The notes: generated from the sequence alone by a model not told the origin. A stretch of DNA of 64,000 bases from Methylobacillus arboreus (GCF_020532725.1 NZ_JAJAVC010000003.1:868001-932000); one strand, 5' to 3'. Positions 9,275 through 17,557 are shown, counted from the stretch's first letter. Translations and numbers: made by a program.

Positions 9275-9682
9275 CTACATGGTCCGGAACAATCGCAAAG
9301 TGTCGCCAGGCGGACTAATCAACTTGTACTCCTGGGAAATGCCATTGGAAACATTGATTTCCTCAGAGCTAGGACGCCCCTGGCACGATCCCCGGCCAGT
9401 ATCCACCTTGAGCACATGCTTGCCATCCGTCAAAAAGAACGTCACATATTCACCCGGCATGATCGTATACGCGCGAATATTATCAATATAGATCTCATTC
9501 TCACAGCCTATGCCGATCTCCTTGGGTGCCTGATCACGGCGCACCGTCACATAAGCCCCGGTAAAAAACTTCGGATAGGTTGCATATATCCGCTCCTGGG
9601 GCACTGGCTTGCTAGCCGCACCTTGTATCGGGACTCCAGAACATGCACTCAATAAAAGTGCAGACAATATTATTTTTCGCAT
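9275..9682 (-). CDS. Small lipoprotein of unknown function
   Basis: 135 residues. The N-terminus has a lipobox (LLLSAC, Cys14), so lipidation and anchoring to a membrane are likely. The mature part is predicted beta-rich, with a pattern of short strands around IYIDN and MPGEYVTFFLTDGKHVLKV. That pattern resembles small immunoglobulin-like or carboxypeptidase-regulatory-like folds such as DUF2846, but the match is by eye only. Two further Cys (in IGCENE and GSCQG) could form a disulphide. It lies between a MITE-like repeat and an IS remnant, with no operon partners. Confidence 0.7.
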   Translation of the reverse strand: MRKIILSALLLSACSGVPIQGAASKPVPQERIYATYPKFFTGAYVTVRRDQAPKEIGIGCENEIYIDNIRAYTIMPGEYVTFFLTDGKHVLKVDTGRGSCQGRPSSEEINVSNGISQEYKLISPPGDTLRLFRTM

Positions 9683-9762
9683 AATGACCCGATTGACTGG
9701 TATGACTTAAGAGACTGGCGATGCAAGACTAGGTTCAGTCGATATTGCAATGAACCATGATC

Positions 9763-9961
9763 TGAACCGCCCCGGAAATCGCGGAGGCTATTTGGTTAAA
9801 GTAAAACAGCCTCGTCGGCAGTATTGCCGAGTTGGTTGTAGTAGTCTGCCTCAGCTTCGGCGGGCGAGAGATAGCCGATGGATAAGTGCAAACGTTTTTG
9901 GTTGATCCAGGCGACCCATTCCAGCAAGACTTGGAGCCTCCGTAAAACCCGGAGCGGTTCA
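9763..9961 (-). mobile_element. Internally deleted IS3-family element (solo ends)
   Basis: Both terminal inverted repeats are present: TGAACCGCCCCGGAAATCGC... from 9763 and ...GTAAAACCCGGAGCGGTTCA ending at 9961. These are the TGAACCGCCCCGG type seen in IS3-family elements. Only the last part of the orfB transposase lies between them, directly next to the inner edge of one end, so about 1 kb has been lost. No matching 3-4 bp target duplication is obvious. Confidence 0.8.
9796..9930 (-). pseudogene. IS3-family transposase OrfB, C-terminal fragment
   Basis: Reading the minus strand gives 44 codons (EWVAWINQKRLHLSIGYLSP, then AEAEADYYNQLG) ending in TAA at 9796. The W..WIN..RLH..IGY..PAEAE..YY pattern is the C-terminal end of the DDE integrase core of IS3-group transposases. 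The catalytic residues upstream are gone, so it cannot be functional. Confidence 0.85.
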
Positions 9962-10095
9962 CTGATGAAGACTTGCTCATTTTAAGTCGGAAGCAGCACG
10001 GGCATTGAGATTTTGGTATTTTCGGCTACTCAATTTGGTCTGCACGATGATAGAATACGGCCTCGCTTCGTTCGAGGCGGTTCAAGCATCTCCCT

Positions 10096-10181
10096 GCCCG
10101 GGTGGTGAAATTGGTAGACACAAGAGACTTAAAATCTCTCGCCCTTTGGGCGTGCCGGTTCGATTCCGGCCCCGGGCACCA
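10096..10181 (+). tRNA. tRNA-Leu (anticodon UAA)
   Basis: An 86-base gene. The acceptor stem GCCCGGG pairs with CCCGGGC and is followed by encoded ACCA. The anticodon stem AGAGA/TCTCT encloses CTTAAAA with anticodon TAA at 10130-10132. There is a long variable arm (CGCCCTTTGGGCG), as expected for leucine tRNA, and a T-arm with GGTTCGATTCC. Its 3' end is the probable attachment site of the element that follows. Confidence 0.97.
10168..10181 (+). other. Probable attL core in the 3' end of tRNA-Leu
   Basis: GGCCCCGGGCACCA ends the tRNA. A near copy lacking one G lies at 17904-17916, at the other end of the element. Integrase genes of this type usually sit next to the tRNA end they use, as here. 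Confidence 0.6.
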
Positions 10182-10216
10182 AATACCTATTCCAAGCAAT
10201 TCAAAGCCGTCCACAA

Positions 10217-10250
10217 AACCCCGAAAATCCTAGTGATTCCGGGGTTTTTT
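10217..10250 (+). terminator. Rho-independent terminator after tRNA-Leu
   Basis: AACCCCG (10217-10223) pairs with CGGGGTT (10240-10246), followed by a T run. It lies 36 bp after the tRNA. Confidence 0.75.
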
Positions 10251-10293
10251 GTTCACTACCGTTCAATCACGTCCATTGCAATCCGCTATCAAG

Positions 10294-10329
10294 TGGGGGC
10301 ATAATTGGGGGCATAATTGGGGGCATATA
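10294..10329 (+). repeat. Three tandem 12-mers TGGGGGCATAAT (integrase-side arm sites)
   Basis: TGGGGGCATAAT occurs at 10294-10305 and 10306-10317; TGGGGGCATATA follows at 10318-10329. Inverted TGCCCCCA copies lie just before the integrase start. The same 12-mer recurs as a tandem pair at 17821-17844, the other end of the element. Confidence 0.75.
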
Positions 10330-10373
10330 CCCAACAGCGGCTATCTGATGCCCCCAGATGAGGAAATGCCCCC

Positions 10374-11588
10374 ATGAAACTCAATGACGTAGCAGTACGT
10401 AAAGCCAAGCCCGAGGCCAAGTCATACAAGATGGCAGATGGTGGGGGCATGTACCTGGAAGTCATGCCCAATGGCTCCAGGTATTGGCGTGTGAAATACC
10501 GCTTCAATGGCAAGGAGAGGCGGCTTGCCTTTGGCGTTTACCCTGCCGTCACCCTTTCCATGGCGCGTGATCGGCTGGCAGAAGCAAAGAAGTTGCTTGC
10601 CCAAGGTATCGACCCAGGCGAAACCAGAAAAGCAGCCAAGCAAAGCAACCAGGCCAATGCTGCCAATAACTTTGAATTGGTCGCCAGGGAGTGGATGGCA
10701 TCCTATATGGCGGGCAAAACACAGAAGCATCAGCAAAGAACACTCAGATGGTTTGAGTTGTACCTATTCCCCTGGATTGGCAACAAGCCTATTGCCGATA
10801 TCACCGCCCCTGAAGTACTGGAATGCATCAAGCGTATTCAAAACCAGAACAAGCTAGAGACAGCACACCGCACCTTGCAATCTGCCGGGCAAGTGTTCCG
10901 CTATGCCGTGCAAACTGGCCGGGCTATTCGGGATGTGACTGCCGATTTAAAGGGGGCATTACCACCAGCAACCGTAGAACATATGGCCGCTTTCACGGAT
11001 CCCAAGCAAGTAGCAGAATTGTTGAGGGCCATTGATGGCTTTACAGGTACGTTTACAGTTCAAACAGCCCTACGCCTTGCCCCATTGTTTTTCGTACGTC
11101 CTGGCGAGCTGCGTGCGGCTCGCTGGACAGATATTGATTTAGAGGCTGGTGAATGGCGCTACCGGGTGAGCAAGACCAAGACAGATCATCTTGTTCCACT
11201 CTCTACCCAGGCCATTGCCCTGCTGAAAGACCTGCACCCAGTATCAAGCCATGGTGAGTTTGTGTTCATGGGTGGACATGACCCCAAGAAGCCCATGAGC
11301 GAAGCCGCCATCAATGCCGCATTGAAACGCATGGGCTACGACACCAAGACACAGATTACCGGCCATGGATTCCGGGCAATGGCGCGCACCCTGTTGCATG
11401 AACGGTTGAATATCGACCCACACATCATCGAGCACCAGCTAGCGCATAAGGTGCCGGATGCCTTGGGCAGTGCCTATAATCGGACCAAGTTCATCGAGCA
11501 GCGAAAAGAGATGATGCAGGCATGGGCTGATTATTTGGATGAGTTGAAAGCGGGTGCAAAAGTGATCAATTTGAAAGGGGCAGCATGA
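10374..11588 (+). CDS. Tyrosine recombinase (P4-type integrase)
   Basis: 404 residues. The N-terminal arm-binding domain starts LNDVAVRKAKPEAKSYKMAD, typical of P4-family integrases, followed by a SAM-like core-binding domain (about 100-195). The catalytic domain (about 210-385) keeps R242 (FFVRPGEL), H331/R334 (TGHGFRAMART), H358 (QLAHK) and the nucleophile Y368 (SAYNRT), so it appears intact. It catalyses site-specific integration and excision between the tRNA-Leu 3' end and the element's own att site. The gene points away from the tRNA and is preceded by the tandem 12-mers it may bind. A TGCCCCCA copy overlaps the start region, suggesting autoregulation or control by excisionase binding. 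Confidence 0.95.
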   Translation: MKLNDVAVRKAKPEAKSYKMADGGGMYLEVMPNGSRYWRVKYRFNGKERRLAFGVYPAVTLSMARDRLAEAKKLLAQGIDPGETRKAAKQSNQANAANNFELVAREWMASYMAGKTQKHQQRTLRWFELYLFPWIGNKPIADITAPEVLECIKRIQNQNKLETAHRTLQSAGQVFRYAVQTGRAIRDVTADLKGALPPATVEHMAAFTDPKQVAELLRAIDGFTGTFTVQTALRLAPLFFVRPGELRAARWTDIDLEAGEWRYRVSKTKTDHLVPLSTQAIALLKDLHPVSSHGEFVFMGGHDPKKPMSEAAINAALKRMGYDTKTQITGHGFRAMARTLLHERLNIDPHIIEHQLAHKVPDALGSAYNRTKFIEQRKEMMQAWADYLDELKAGAKVINLKGAA

Positions 11589-11664
11589 TGATTTTTTTTG
11601 GAGAGAGTCATTTAATAACGGTGACAATTTGTCACCCTTTCTCAACATCTTTACAGGTAATTTC

Positions 11665-11806
11665 CTCTCCTTATTGATTTTTTGAGTCGGGGCAAGTCGG
11701 GGCGCTCGGGGCACCGCGTCATTGCTGGGTTTCAGCCGCCCCGAATTTCCGGGGCATACTCGGGGCAGTCGGGGCAATATTGTTCACGGCCGTGCAATGC
11801 CGTCCG
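11665..11806 (+). repeat. Left copy of 142-bp inverted repeat with TCGGGGC iterons (candidate ori)
   Basis: 136 of 142 bases match the reverse complement of 16798-16939. TCGGGGC occurs at 11687, 11697, 11706, 11760 and 11769, a variant CCGGGGC at 11749 and an inverted copy at 11738. The last two form the near-palindrome GCCCCGAATTTCCGGGGC. Iteron spacing is mostly 9-10 bp. The repeat fills the gap between the integrase and the next gene and has no coding frame of its own. Confidence 0.85.
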
Positions 11807-11969
11807 CACAATCGGCAACGCGCCTGTTATTTCTGCTGGCATATCCACCAGCAATTTGAAAAGAGCATTACCGTAATACGTGCGGATTCACGTATAAAAA
11901 CCGGGGCGGCTGGTGGTGCGAACACCAGCAACCCCTGACCACAATCAAACCTAAGTAGGAGGTTTTATC

Positions 11970-12686
11970 ATGGCTAATGCTGAGTCTATCACTACACTAC
12001 CCAATGGCTACCCTTGTATTGCAATCCCTGATGATTTTAAGGTTGGTGATTGGGGTTCAATTTACTTTGACATTGACACCCCGCTTGGAAAAATAAGGGT
12101 ATCTAGTAGCTATGGGCGTCTTACTTGTACTGCCAGCCCAAATGCTTTGATATCAGCAGGGTTATTACTCCCTGATTGGTTGCCTGGATTTGCAGGTAAT
12201 AACAAAAGTACACAGCTAGTGGTATTCACACCACATGGGCCAATACTTATTTTTGGCAATCAACGGGGTTTCCGTGTTCCTTATCCGTCTCTACAAGTGA
12301 GGGGTAAAGCAAAGAGCAATATAAGCTTCACAATGCCAGCTACCAAGCAGCAAGCTATATTTCTAAAAGAACAACGGCGCTTATTTGATGAACAGCAGGA
12401 AAGAGCAAGGGAGGTGGAGGCCAGGAAAAACCAAGAAAAGCAGCGTACTGAAGAGCGGAAAAAAAAGCAAAAACTTCCTTTGCAGGAAGTTAAGGCTAAT
12501 GCGTTGTTTGCAATTGAAACATATGGAGGTGCCTTTTTACGATTGGCACAAGATGATACACGCTTCATATTTACTGGCTCAGCCCAAGCAGAGATATTAC
12601 GTCACTTATCTGCAATCAAACAGATCGTACAGAAAGGAGAATCTTACAAATTGAATAGCAGTGCTTTGTCTATTGTGCGTAGCTAG
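11970..12686 (+). CDS. Unrecognised element-borne protein with central coiled coil
   Basis: 238 residues, preceded by a strong ribosome site (TAGGAGGTTTTATC before ATG). The first ~115 residues look beta-rich and have no transmembrane helix. Residues about 128-168 are a highly charged Lys/Glu/Gln/Arg coiled coil (EQQERAREVEARKNQEKQR). The C-terminal ~70 residues are helical. I do not recognise the family. The gene is AT-rich compared with the integrase and primase around it, as is the next gene, so the pair may be a later cargo insertion between the left inverted repeat and alpA. A defence or accessory role is possible from position alone. Confidence 0.65.
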   Translation: MANAESITTLPNGYPCIAIPDDFKVGDWGSIYFDIDTPLGKIRVSSSYGRLTCTASPNALISAGLLLPDWLPGFAGNNKSTQLVVFTPHGPILIFGNQRGFRVPYPSLQVRGKAKSNISFTMPATKQQAIFLKEQRRLFDEQQERAREVEARKNQEKQRTEERKKKQKLPLQEVKANALFAIETYGGAFLRLAQDDTRFIFTGSAQAEILRHLSAIKQIVQKGESYKLNSSALSIVRS

Positions 12687-12715
12687 TTAACATCCATTAT
12701 TAAAGGGCTATAAAA

Positions 12716-13294
12716 ATGGGGAACTTTAAATATGATGCAATATTATTGGGTAGGTTAGAAAAAGATTTGGTGGAGTTTGAACAGAGTTTCTTGGATAGCA
12801 TATATATTGAATATCAATCTGATATTCCTATCCAAGAATATGAGTCAAATTATCATTTAAAAATAAGTGATATCCCAAGAATAAAACAACGTGTAGCTGT
12901 ATTGATCCCTATTGAATCCGGAGTGCCAAAAAATAAACAATTTATTGCATCAATAAAATATTTTTGTTCTGCATTAGAGGCTTATGGATGTTTCAATGCT
13001 TGCATCAGGGAAAACAATAAAGCTATAGCTTGGGATTATTTCCGGGCAGGTGTGATTTATTACTACGAGTGGATATCCAGAAAAAGATCAGTTCTAGACT
13101 ATTTTGAGTACATGAGAGGTAATACTCATGACTCTGCAACAGAGCTACGTATTATTAAATATAAGTTAGCCAATCCGGCAGTTACTGGATATGCATTAGA
13201 GAGGGACTGGGGTGTTTCTAAAAAAACAGCAGAAAAAATACTTAGACGGTTAACTGCTTTTTGTAATGAAAGTGAAGATGCCTCTGAGTTTTAG
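12716..13294 (+). CDS. Unrecognised AT-rich gene with possible C-terminal HTH
   Basis: 192 residues. The N-terminal ~130 residues are helical and aromatic-rich with no signal peptide. Near the C-terminus, PAVTGYALERDWGVSKKTAEKILRRL has the shape of a helix-turn-helix, so DNA binding is possible. It begins 29 bp after the preceding gene on the same strand, so the two are probably co-transcribed. Codon use is strongly A/T biased compared with the flanking element genes, suggesting separate acquisition. No family is recognised. Confidence 0.6.
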   Translation: MGNFKYDAILLGRLEKDLVEFEQSFLDSIYIEYQSDIPIQEYESNYHLKISDIPRIKQRVAVLIPIESGVPKNKQFIASIKYFCSALEAYGCFNACIRENNKAIAWDYFRAGVIYYYEWISRKRSVLDYFEYMRGNTHDSATELRIIKYKLANPAVTGYALERDWGVSKKTAEKILRRLTAFCNESEDASEF

Positions 13295-13392
13295 GGTATA
13301 GATGACCCGGGGCTTAATTTTACTTGTCCTAACTTATTAAATAAGCATCGCACAGCACCCAATCGGATGCTGCAAGACTTGAGGAAACTGCG

Positions 13393-13602
13393 ATGCTTCA
13401 AAACACCCTACCCAATACAGGCTTTGTCCGCCTGCCCCAAATCCTTTCTGTTATTCCTGTAGGCAAGTCCACATGGTGGAGCGGCGTTAAAGCCGGGAAA
13501 TACCCAGCCCCCATTAAGCTGGGGGCCAATACCACCGTATGGAAAGCCGAGGATATTCATGACCTGATTGCCCGCCTTGCTCAGGAAGGGGCTGCAAAAT
13601 GA
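13393..13602 (+). CDS. AlpA-family HTH regulator / excisionase
   Basis: 69 residues, matching the usual AlpA size. It starts after GAGGAAACTGCG. The MerR-like fold is visible as FVRLPQILSVIPVGKSTWWSGVKAGKYPAPIKLGANTTVWKAEDIHDLI: a helix-turn-helix that recognises DNA, then a wing with W at the expected place. AlpA proteins of P4-like elements activate the integrase gene or act as excisionases. It is the first gene of a tight three-gene run (stop overlaps the next start), followed by the primase/helicase. Confidence 0.88.
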   Translation: MLQNTLPNTGFVRLPQILSVIPVGKSTWWSGVKAGKYPAPIKLGANTTVWKAEDIHDLIARLAQEGAAK

Positions 13603-13940
13603 ACCTATTTGATGAGCCGATACAGCCCGTATCATCCAATGCTCTAGGGGAGCATGAAGCGGCAGCGTTAGCAGATCGTATGCTGAATAAGGCGGCGGAT
13701 ATCATTGCCAACAGCGATGCCTTAAAACGTGTACAGGACTATAAAAAGGATGCTTCCAAAACTTTGATGCCTGCTTTACTGAACATGATGGCCGCTGGGT
13801 ATACCGGCCACCAGCATGCCGTAATCATCAAGCACCTTGCCTCTATCGATGAAAGCCTAAAACGCATTGCCGAGAAGCACGGCGATATTGCTGAGGCTGC
13901 CGACTTCATCGCCGCATCTCAGCCCAGCCATGAGGGCTAA
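13599..13940 (+). CDS. Small unrecognised protein between alpA and primase
   Basis: 113 residues, helical and without signal peptide or transmembrane segment. It overlaps the alpA stop by 4 bases (ATGA) and ends 2 bases before the primase start, so translational coupling is likely. Proteins in this slot of P4-like modules are often accessory to replication or copy control, but no motif here shows that. The N-terminus has a DxPIQPVS segment followed by three predicted amphipathic helices. Confidence 0.7.
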   Translation: MNLFDEPIQPVSSNALGEHEAAALADRMLNKAADIIANSDALKRVQDYKKDASKTLMPALLNMMAAGYTGHQHAVIIKHLASIDESLKRIAEKHGDIAEAADFIAASQPSHEG

Positions 13941-13942
13941 GC

Positions 13943-16771
13943 ATGGCCTCTATCGCACAAGTAAAGGCAGCGGCTCTCGCCAGCATTGATAGAGTGCTCT
14001 CCCGATGGTGCCCAGGCGGCAAACAACAAGGCCGTGAGTATTTGCCCCTGAACCCCAGGCGAGCAGATAGCAAGCCTGGCTCGTTTTCCATCAACCTGGA
14101 TACCGGCGCATGGGCGGATTTTGCAGATGACGCCAAAGGTGGAGACTTGGTTTCGCTGGTGGCGTATATCAAGGGAGTCGGGCAAGGTGAGGCTTCCAGG
14201 CTGCTAGCCCAGTTCCTCGGGTTGGATAGCGGTAAAAGCGGCTCTCAGAAACGCGGCACAAGCTCGCAAAACAAGGTAGGCAATACCCAAGCCTTACCCA
14301 CCAGCAAAAAGCCCGAGTGGGAAGCGGTGTTGCCCGTGCCTTCGGATGCACCACGTCCATTTGATCGGCATTACCGGTATGGGCTGCCATCCATGCAATG
14401 GGAATATCGTGATGCCGCCGGTGGGCTGTTGTGCCTGGTGTATCGGTTTGAGCCGGGCCAGGCCAGCGACCGGAAACAGTTTGTGCCGTTGACCTGGTGC
14501 AGGAATGCCCAGGGTAAGCAGGAATGGCGATGGCAAGGCTTGGATAGTCCACGGCCTTTATACAATCTGCCGGGGCTGGTGGGTAAGCCTGATGCCCTGG
14601 TGATTGTGTGCGAGGGCGAGAAAGCCGCCGATGCCGCCGCTGTATTGTTCCCTGCCGCCGTCACCACCACGATGCTGAACGGTGCCCAGGCACCGGGTAA
14701 AACGGATTGGTCACCATTGGCCGGGCGCAATGTCTGGCTATGGCGGGACAATGACGAAGCCGGGGTGAAGTGCATGCAGGCCGTTGATGGTCTGTTACGC
14801 AAGGCAGGGGCGGCAAAAGTGCAGCATATCAACCTGGCCGTGATCGAGAGCCTACAAGATAAGGATGATGCAGCTGACCTAGTAGCCCGGGGATGGACGG
14901 CTAAGCGTATGTCCGAGCTGTCAAAGCAAGTAGATTTTGTGCAGACGTCTGTACACACCAGCGTATCAGCCCCCATGCAGGACGATGCATCCGATACTCC
15001 TATCAGTCGCTTCCATGTGAATGATCAGGGTGTGTGGTATTACGGCAAGTCAGATACCGGTAATGATGCCCCGCCCTTATGGATATGCTCCAGGCTGGAT
15101 ATTACGGCTGTTACCCGCGATGCCAAAAGCGAGAGCTGGGGGCACTTGTTGGAGTTTGATGATCCGGATGGCCAGCATCATGCCTGGGCTTTGCCTATGG
15201 AGATGCTGGCCGGGGATGGCACGGAATACCGGCGTGAGTTATCCCGCATGGGCTTGCTGATTGCGCAGTCCACCAAGGCCCGCAATCTGTTGAGCCAGTA
15301 TATCCAAACGGCCAATGTAACAGCCCGTGCCCGTTGCGTGGAGCGTACCGGCTGGCATGACCAGGTGTTTGTGATGCCGGATAGGACTATCGGGCAGACA
15401 GATGACGAACGCATTCTGTATCAGTCATTGAACGCCACACCTAGCACGTTCAAGACACGCGGTAAGCTGGCCGATTGGCAAGCATTGGCGGGCTTGTGTG
15501 CGGGTAATTCCCGCCTGGTGTTTGCCATTTCAGCGGCCTTTGCCGGGCCGTTGTTGCACGTCACGGGCATGGAGTCCGGTGGCTTTCATTATCGGGGTGA
15601 TAGCTCCACGGGCAAGACCACGGCGTTACGCGTGGCTTCATCGGTATGGGGTGGGGCTGACTTCCTGCAGCGGTGGCGGGCCACGGATAACGGGTTAGAG
15701 GCTTTGGCCGCCCAGCATTCTGATTGCTTACTGGTGCTGGACGAGATCAGCCAGGTAGATCCCAGGGCAGCGGGTGAAGTGGCTTATATGCTTGCCAATG
15801 GCAGCGGCAAGGTGCGGTCAGGCCGAACCGGGGCGATGCGTGATACTGCTACCTGGCGCTTGTTATTTATCTCAAGTGGTGAAGCTGGTCTAGCTGAACA
15901 TATGGCATTGGCTGGGAAGAAACCCAAGGCTGGGCAGGAGATACGTTTGTTGGATATCCCAGCGAATGCAGGCAAGGGGCTGGGATTGTTTGAACAGATC
16001 CACGGCCATGCTGGTGGCGCGGCTTTCTCCAAGATGATCAATGAGCTAGCCATCAAGCATTACGGCTCCCCTGCCCTGGCATTTATCAAGCACCTGGTAG
16101 AGCAATATCAGGATGTACAGCGGGCCATCAAGGAAGAGCAGGAGTTATTCAACCAGGATCACTTGCCTGCTGATGCTGGTGGGCAGGCAACCCGGGCCGC
16201 CTTGCGCTTTGGCCTGGTGAGTGCAGCGGGTGAGCTGGCAACGCAATGGGGCATTACCGGATGGCAAGCCGGTGAAGCCAGCCAGGCAGCGGCCACGTGC
16301 TTCAAGGCATGGCTGGCCCAGCGTGGCGGTGCAGGCAACCAGGAGCAGGCGGCCATGCTGGCCCAAGTGCGCCAATTCTTCGAGCTGCATGGTGAGGCGC
16401 GTTTTACCGATTGGGATAGGCCAGCATCCGATACCAGCCAGCATGCCCCCAAGACCGTGAACCGGGCGGGCTACCGGCGTCACTACGATGCCAAGGATGA
16501 GCAAGGTAAGCCGATCTATAGCGGCAGCACCTATCCTGAAGGCGATGAGAAGAAGGCCAAGGATACGGATTACTACGTGTTCCCCGTCACGTTCGAACAG
16601 GAGATATGCAAGGGATTTGACCGCCGCACCGTCTGCCGCCTGCTGGTGGACAAGGGCATTCTTATACCAGATGGTAAAGGTTACACACGCAAGGAAAGGT
16701 TGCCAGGTGAAGGCAATACCCGCTGCTACAGAATCACCAGCAAGATATTTGATAGTGATGATGAGGCTTGA
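13943..16771 (+). CDS. P4-alpha-like primase/helicase (TOPRIM + DUF927 helicase)
   Basis: 942 residues. The N-terminus (about 1-95) resembles the primase DNA-binding part, with LPLNPRRAD and WADFADDAKGGDLVSLVAY. A TOPRIM core follows with E224 (VCEGEKAADAA) and D269/D271 (WRDNDEAG). The DUF927 helicase region runs from about 400, with Walker A GDSSTGKTT (552-560) and Walker B LLVLDEIS (D600, E601), so it should be an active ATPase. It probably starts replication of the excised element by unwinding an origin and laying primers. Iteron-rich inverted repeats lie on both sides: one 26 bp after its stop, one about 2.1 kb upstream. A very small gap to the preceding gene places it in the alpA transcript. 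Confidence 0.93.
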   Translation: MASIAQVKAAALASIDRVLSRWCPGGKQQGREYLPLNPRRADSKPGSFSINLDTGAWADFADDAKGGDLVSLVAYIKGVGQGEASRLLAQFLGLDSGKSGSQKRGTSSQNKVGNTQALPTSKKPEWEAVLPVPSDAPRPFDRHYRYGLPSMQWEYRDAAGGLLCLVYRFEPGQASDRKQFVPLTWCRNAQGKQEWRWQGLDSPRPLYNLPGLVGKPDALVIVCEGEKAADAAAVLFPAAVTTTMLNGAQAPGKTDWSPLAGRNVWLWRDNDEAGVKCMQAVDGLLRKAGAAKVQHINLAVIESLQDKDDAADLVARGWTAKRMSELSKQVDFVQTSVHTSVSAPMQDDASDTPISRFHVNDQGVWYYGKSDTGNDAPPLWICSRLDITAVTRDAKSESWGHLLEFDDPDGQHHAWALPMEMLAGDGTEYRRELSRMGLLIAQSTKARNLLSQYIQTANVTARARCVERTGWHDQVFVMPDRTIGQTDDERILYQSLNATPSTFKTRGKLADWQALAGLCAGNSRLVFAISAAFAGPLLHVTGMESGGFHYRGDSSTGKTTALRVASSVWGGADFLQRWRATDNGLEALAAQHSDCLLVLDEISQVDPRAAGEVAYMLANGSGKVRSGRTGAMRDTATWRLLFISSGEAGLAEHMALAGKKPKAGQEIRLLDIPANAGKGLGLFEQIHGHAGGAAFSKMINELAIKHYGSPALAFIKHLVEQYQDVQRAIKEEQELFNQDHLPADAGGQATRAALRFGLVSAAGELATQWGITGWQAGEASQAAATCFKAWLAQRGGAGNQEQAAMLAQVRQFFELHGEARFTDWDRPASDTSQHAPKTVNRAGYRRHYDAKDEQGKPIYSGSTYPEGDEKKAKDTDYYVFPVTFEQEICKGFDRRTVCRLLVDKGILIPDGKGYTRKERLPGEGNTRCYRITSKIFDSDDEA

Positions 16772-16797
16772 TTGTGTCACCCAACGCAGTAAATGGA

Positions 16798-16939
16798 CGG
16801 ACGGCATTGCACGGTTTTGAACAATGTCGCCCCGACTGCCCCGAGTATGCCCCGGAAATTCGGGGCGGCTGAAACCCAGTAATGACGCGGTGCCCCGAGC
16901 GCCCCGACTTGCCCCGACTCAAAAAATCAATAAGGAGAG
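16798..16939 (-). repeat. Right copy of 142-bp inverted repeat with TCGGGGC iterons (candidate ori/crr)
   Basis: Reverse complement of 11665-11806 with 6 mismatches, all but one clustered at the end nearest the primase. All iterons are kept. The rest of the 780-bp gap to the next gene holds a palindrome at 17026-17044, an inverted repeat AACCCCCTT...AAGGGGGTT (17089-17131) and an AT-rich control region. Confidence 0.85.
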
Positions 16940-17025
16940 AAAAACGCGTGTGAAGCCTGGGCTTCAGAATATAAATGCGCGGGGATTTTTGAGGTTGGTT
17001 GCTGGTGGATTGAGATGACAGAAAG

Positions 17026-17044
17026 GTATACCAGATCGGTATAC
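17026..17044. promoter_or_regulatory. Perfect palindrome GTATACC-N5-GGTATAC
   Basis: Two 7-base arms around AGATC form a 19-bp dyad, a typical size for a dimeric repressor site. No gene start is immediately adjacent, so its target is not clear. Confidence 0.4.
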
Positions 17045-17337
17045 ATTTACGGGTCCTTCTAGAGGTTTCCCTTATCACGGGTAATTCGAACCCCCTTGGA
17101 TTTCCAGCCATGAGATTTTGCTAAGGGGGTTATGTTATACAGCAGCAAGGGAGGGGGGTCAAAAGTCTATAGCATCCATCCTCTAGACCGCCTGCCTACC
17201 TTTGTTCGCAGCCCCGCGAAATCCCATGGGGGTGGGGCAATGAACAGGCACCTGACAGCACAATAATGCAGCCGTACCATGATACAGACATGCGCAATAG
17301 TCATGAAAATGCCCTGAAAGACGCGCCAATACTAGGT

Positions 17338-17533
17338 TTCCCACTTTCCTTAAATTTTCCAAACCGCTTCATATAACGGGCGTTATGTTAAATAAACAAA
17401 TTTAACTATTTCCCACTTTAAGTTAAATTTAAGTAACTTATTGATATTATTTTCCCACTTTTACATAAACGATAAATTTAAATAAGTTAAAGTTGCTTAA
17501 CCATAACTAAGGTGTTAGCCTTTGGCTAACACC
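17338..17533 (+). promoter_or_regulatory. AT-rich control region with TTCCCACTTT x3 and a 10-bp hairpin
   Basis: TTCCCACTTT occurs at 17338, 17410 and 17452, within sequence rich in TTAAATTTAA-like stretches. Just before the next gene is GGTGTTAGCC-TTT-GGCTAACACC (17511-17533), a perfect hairpin with a 3-base loop and no T run after it. It looks like an operator or origin region rather than a terminator. Confidence 0.5.
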
Positions 17534-17557
17534 ACCAGCCGGATAAGAGAGGTACCT

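Noticed and set aside
11665-11806. GC-rich iteron block considered as a CRISPR array
   Set aside because: The units are 7-8 bp at 9-10-bp spacing with no unique spacers and no cas genes nearby; the layout fits replication iterons.
13943-16771. Assignment of the primase/helicase element as a complete prophage
   Set aside because: No capsid, portal, terminase, tail or lysis gene is present between the att sites.
17089-17131. Inverted repeat AACCCCCTT...AAGGGGGTT near a GGTTCGAATT-like stretch, resembling a tRNA fragment
   Set aside because: The reverse-strand T-arm stem does not pair properly and no acceptor or anticodon arm can be drawn, so it is not called a tRNA or att site.
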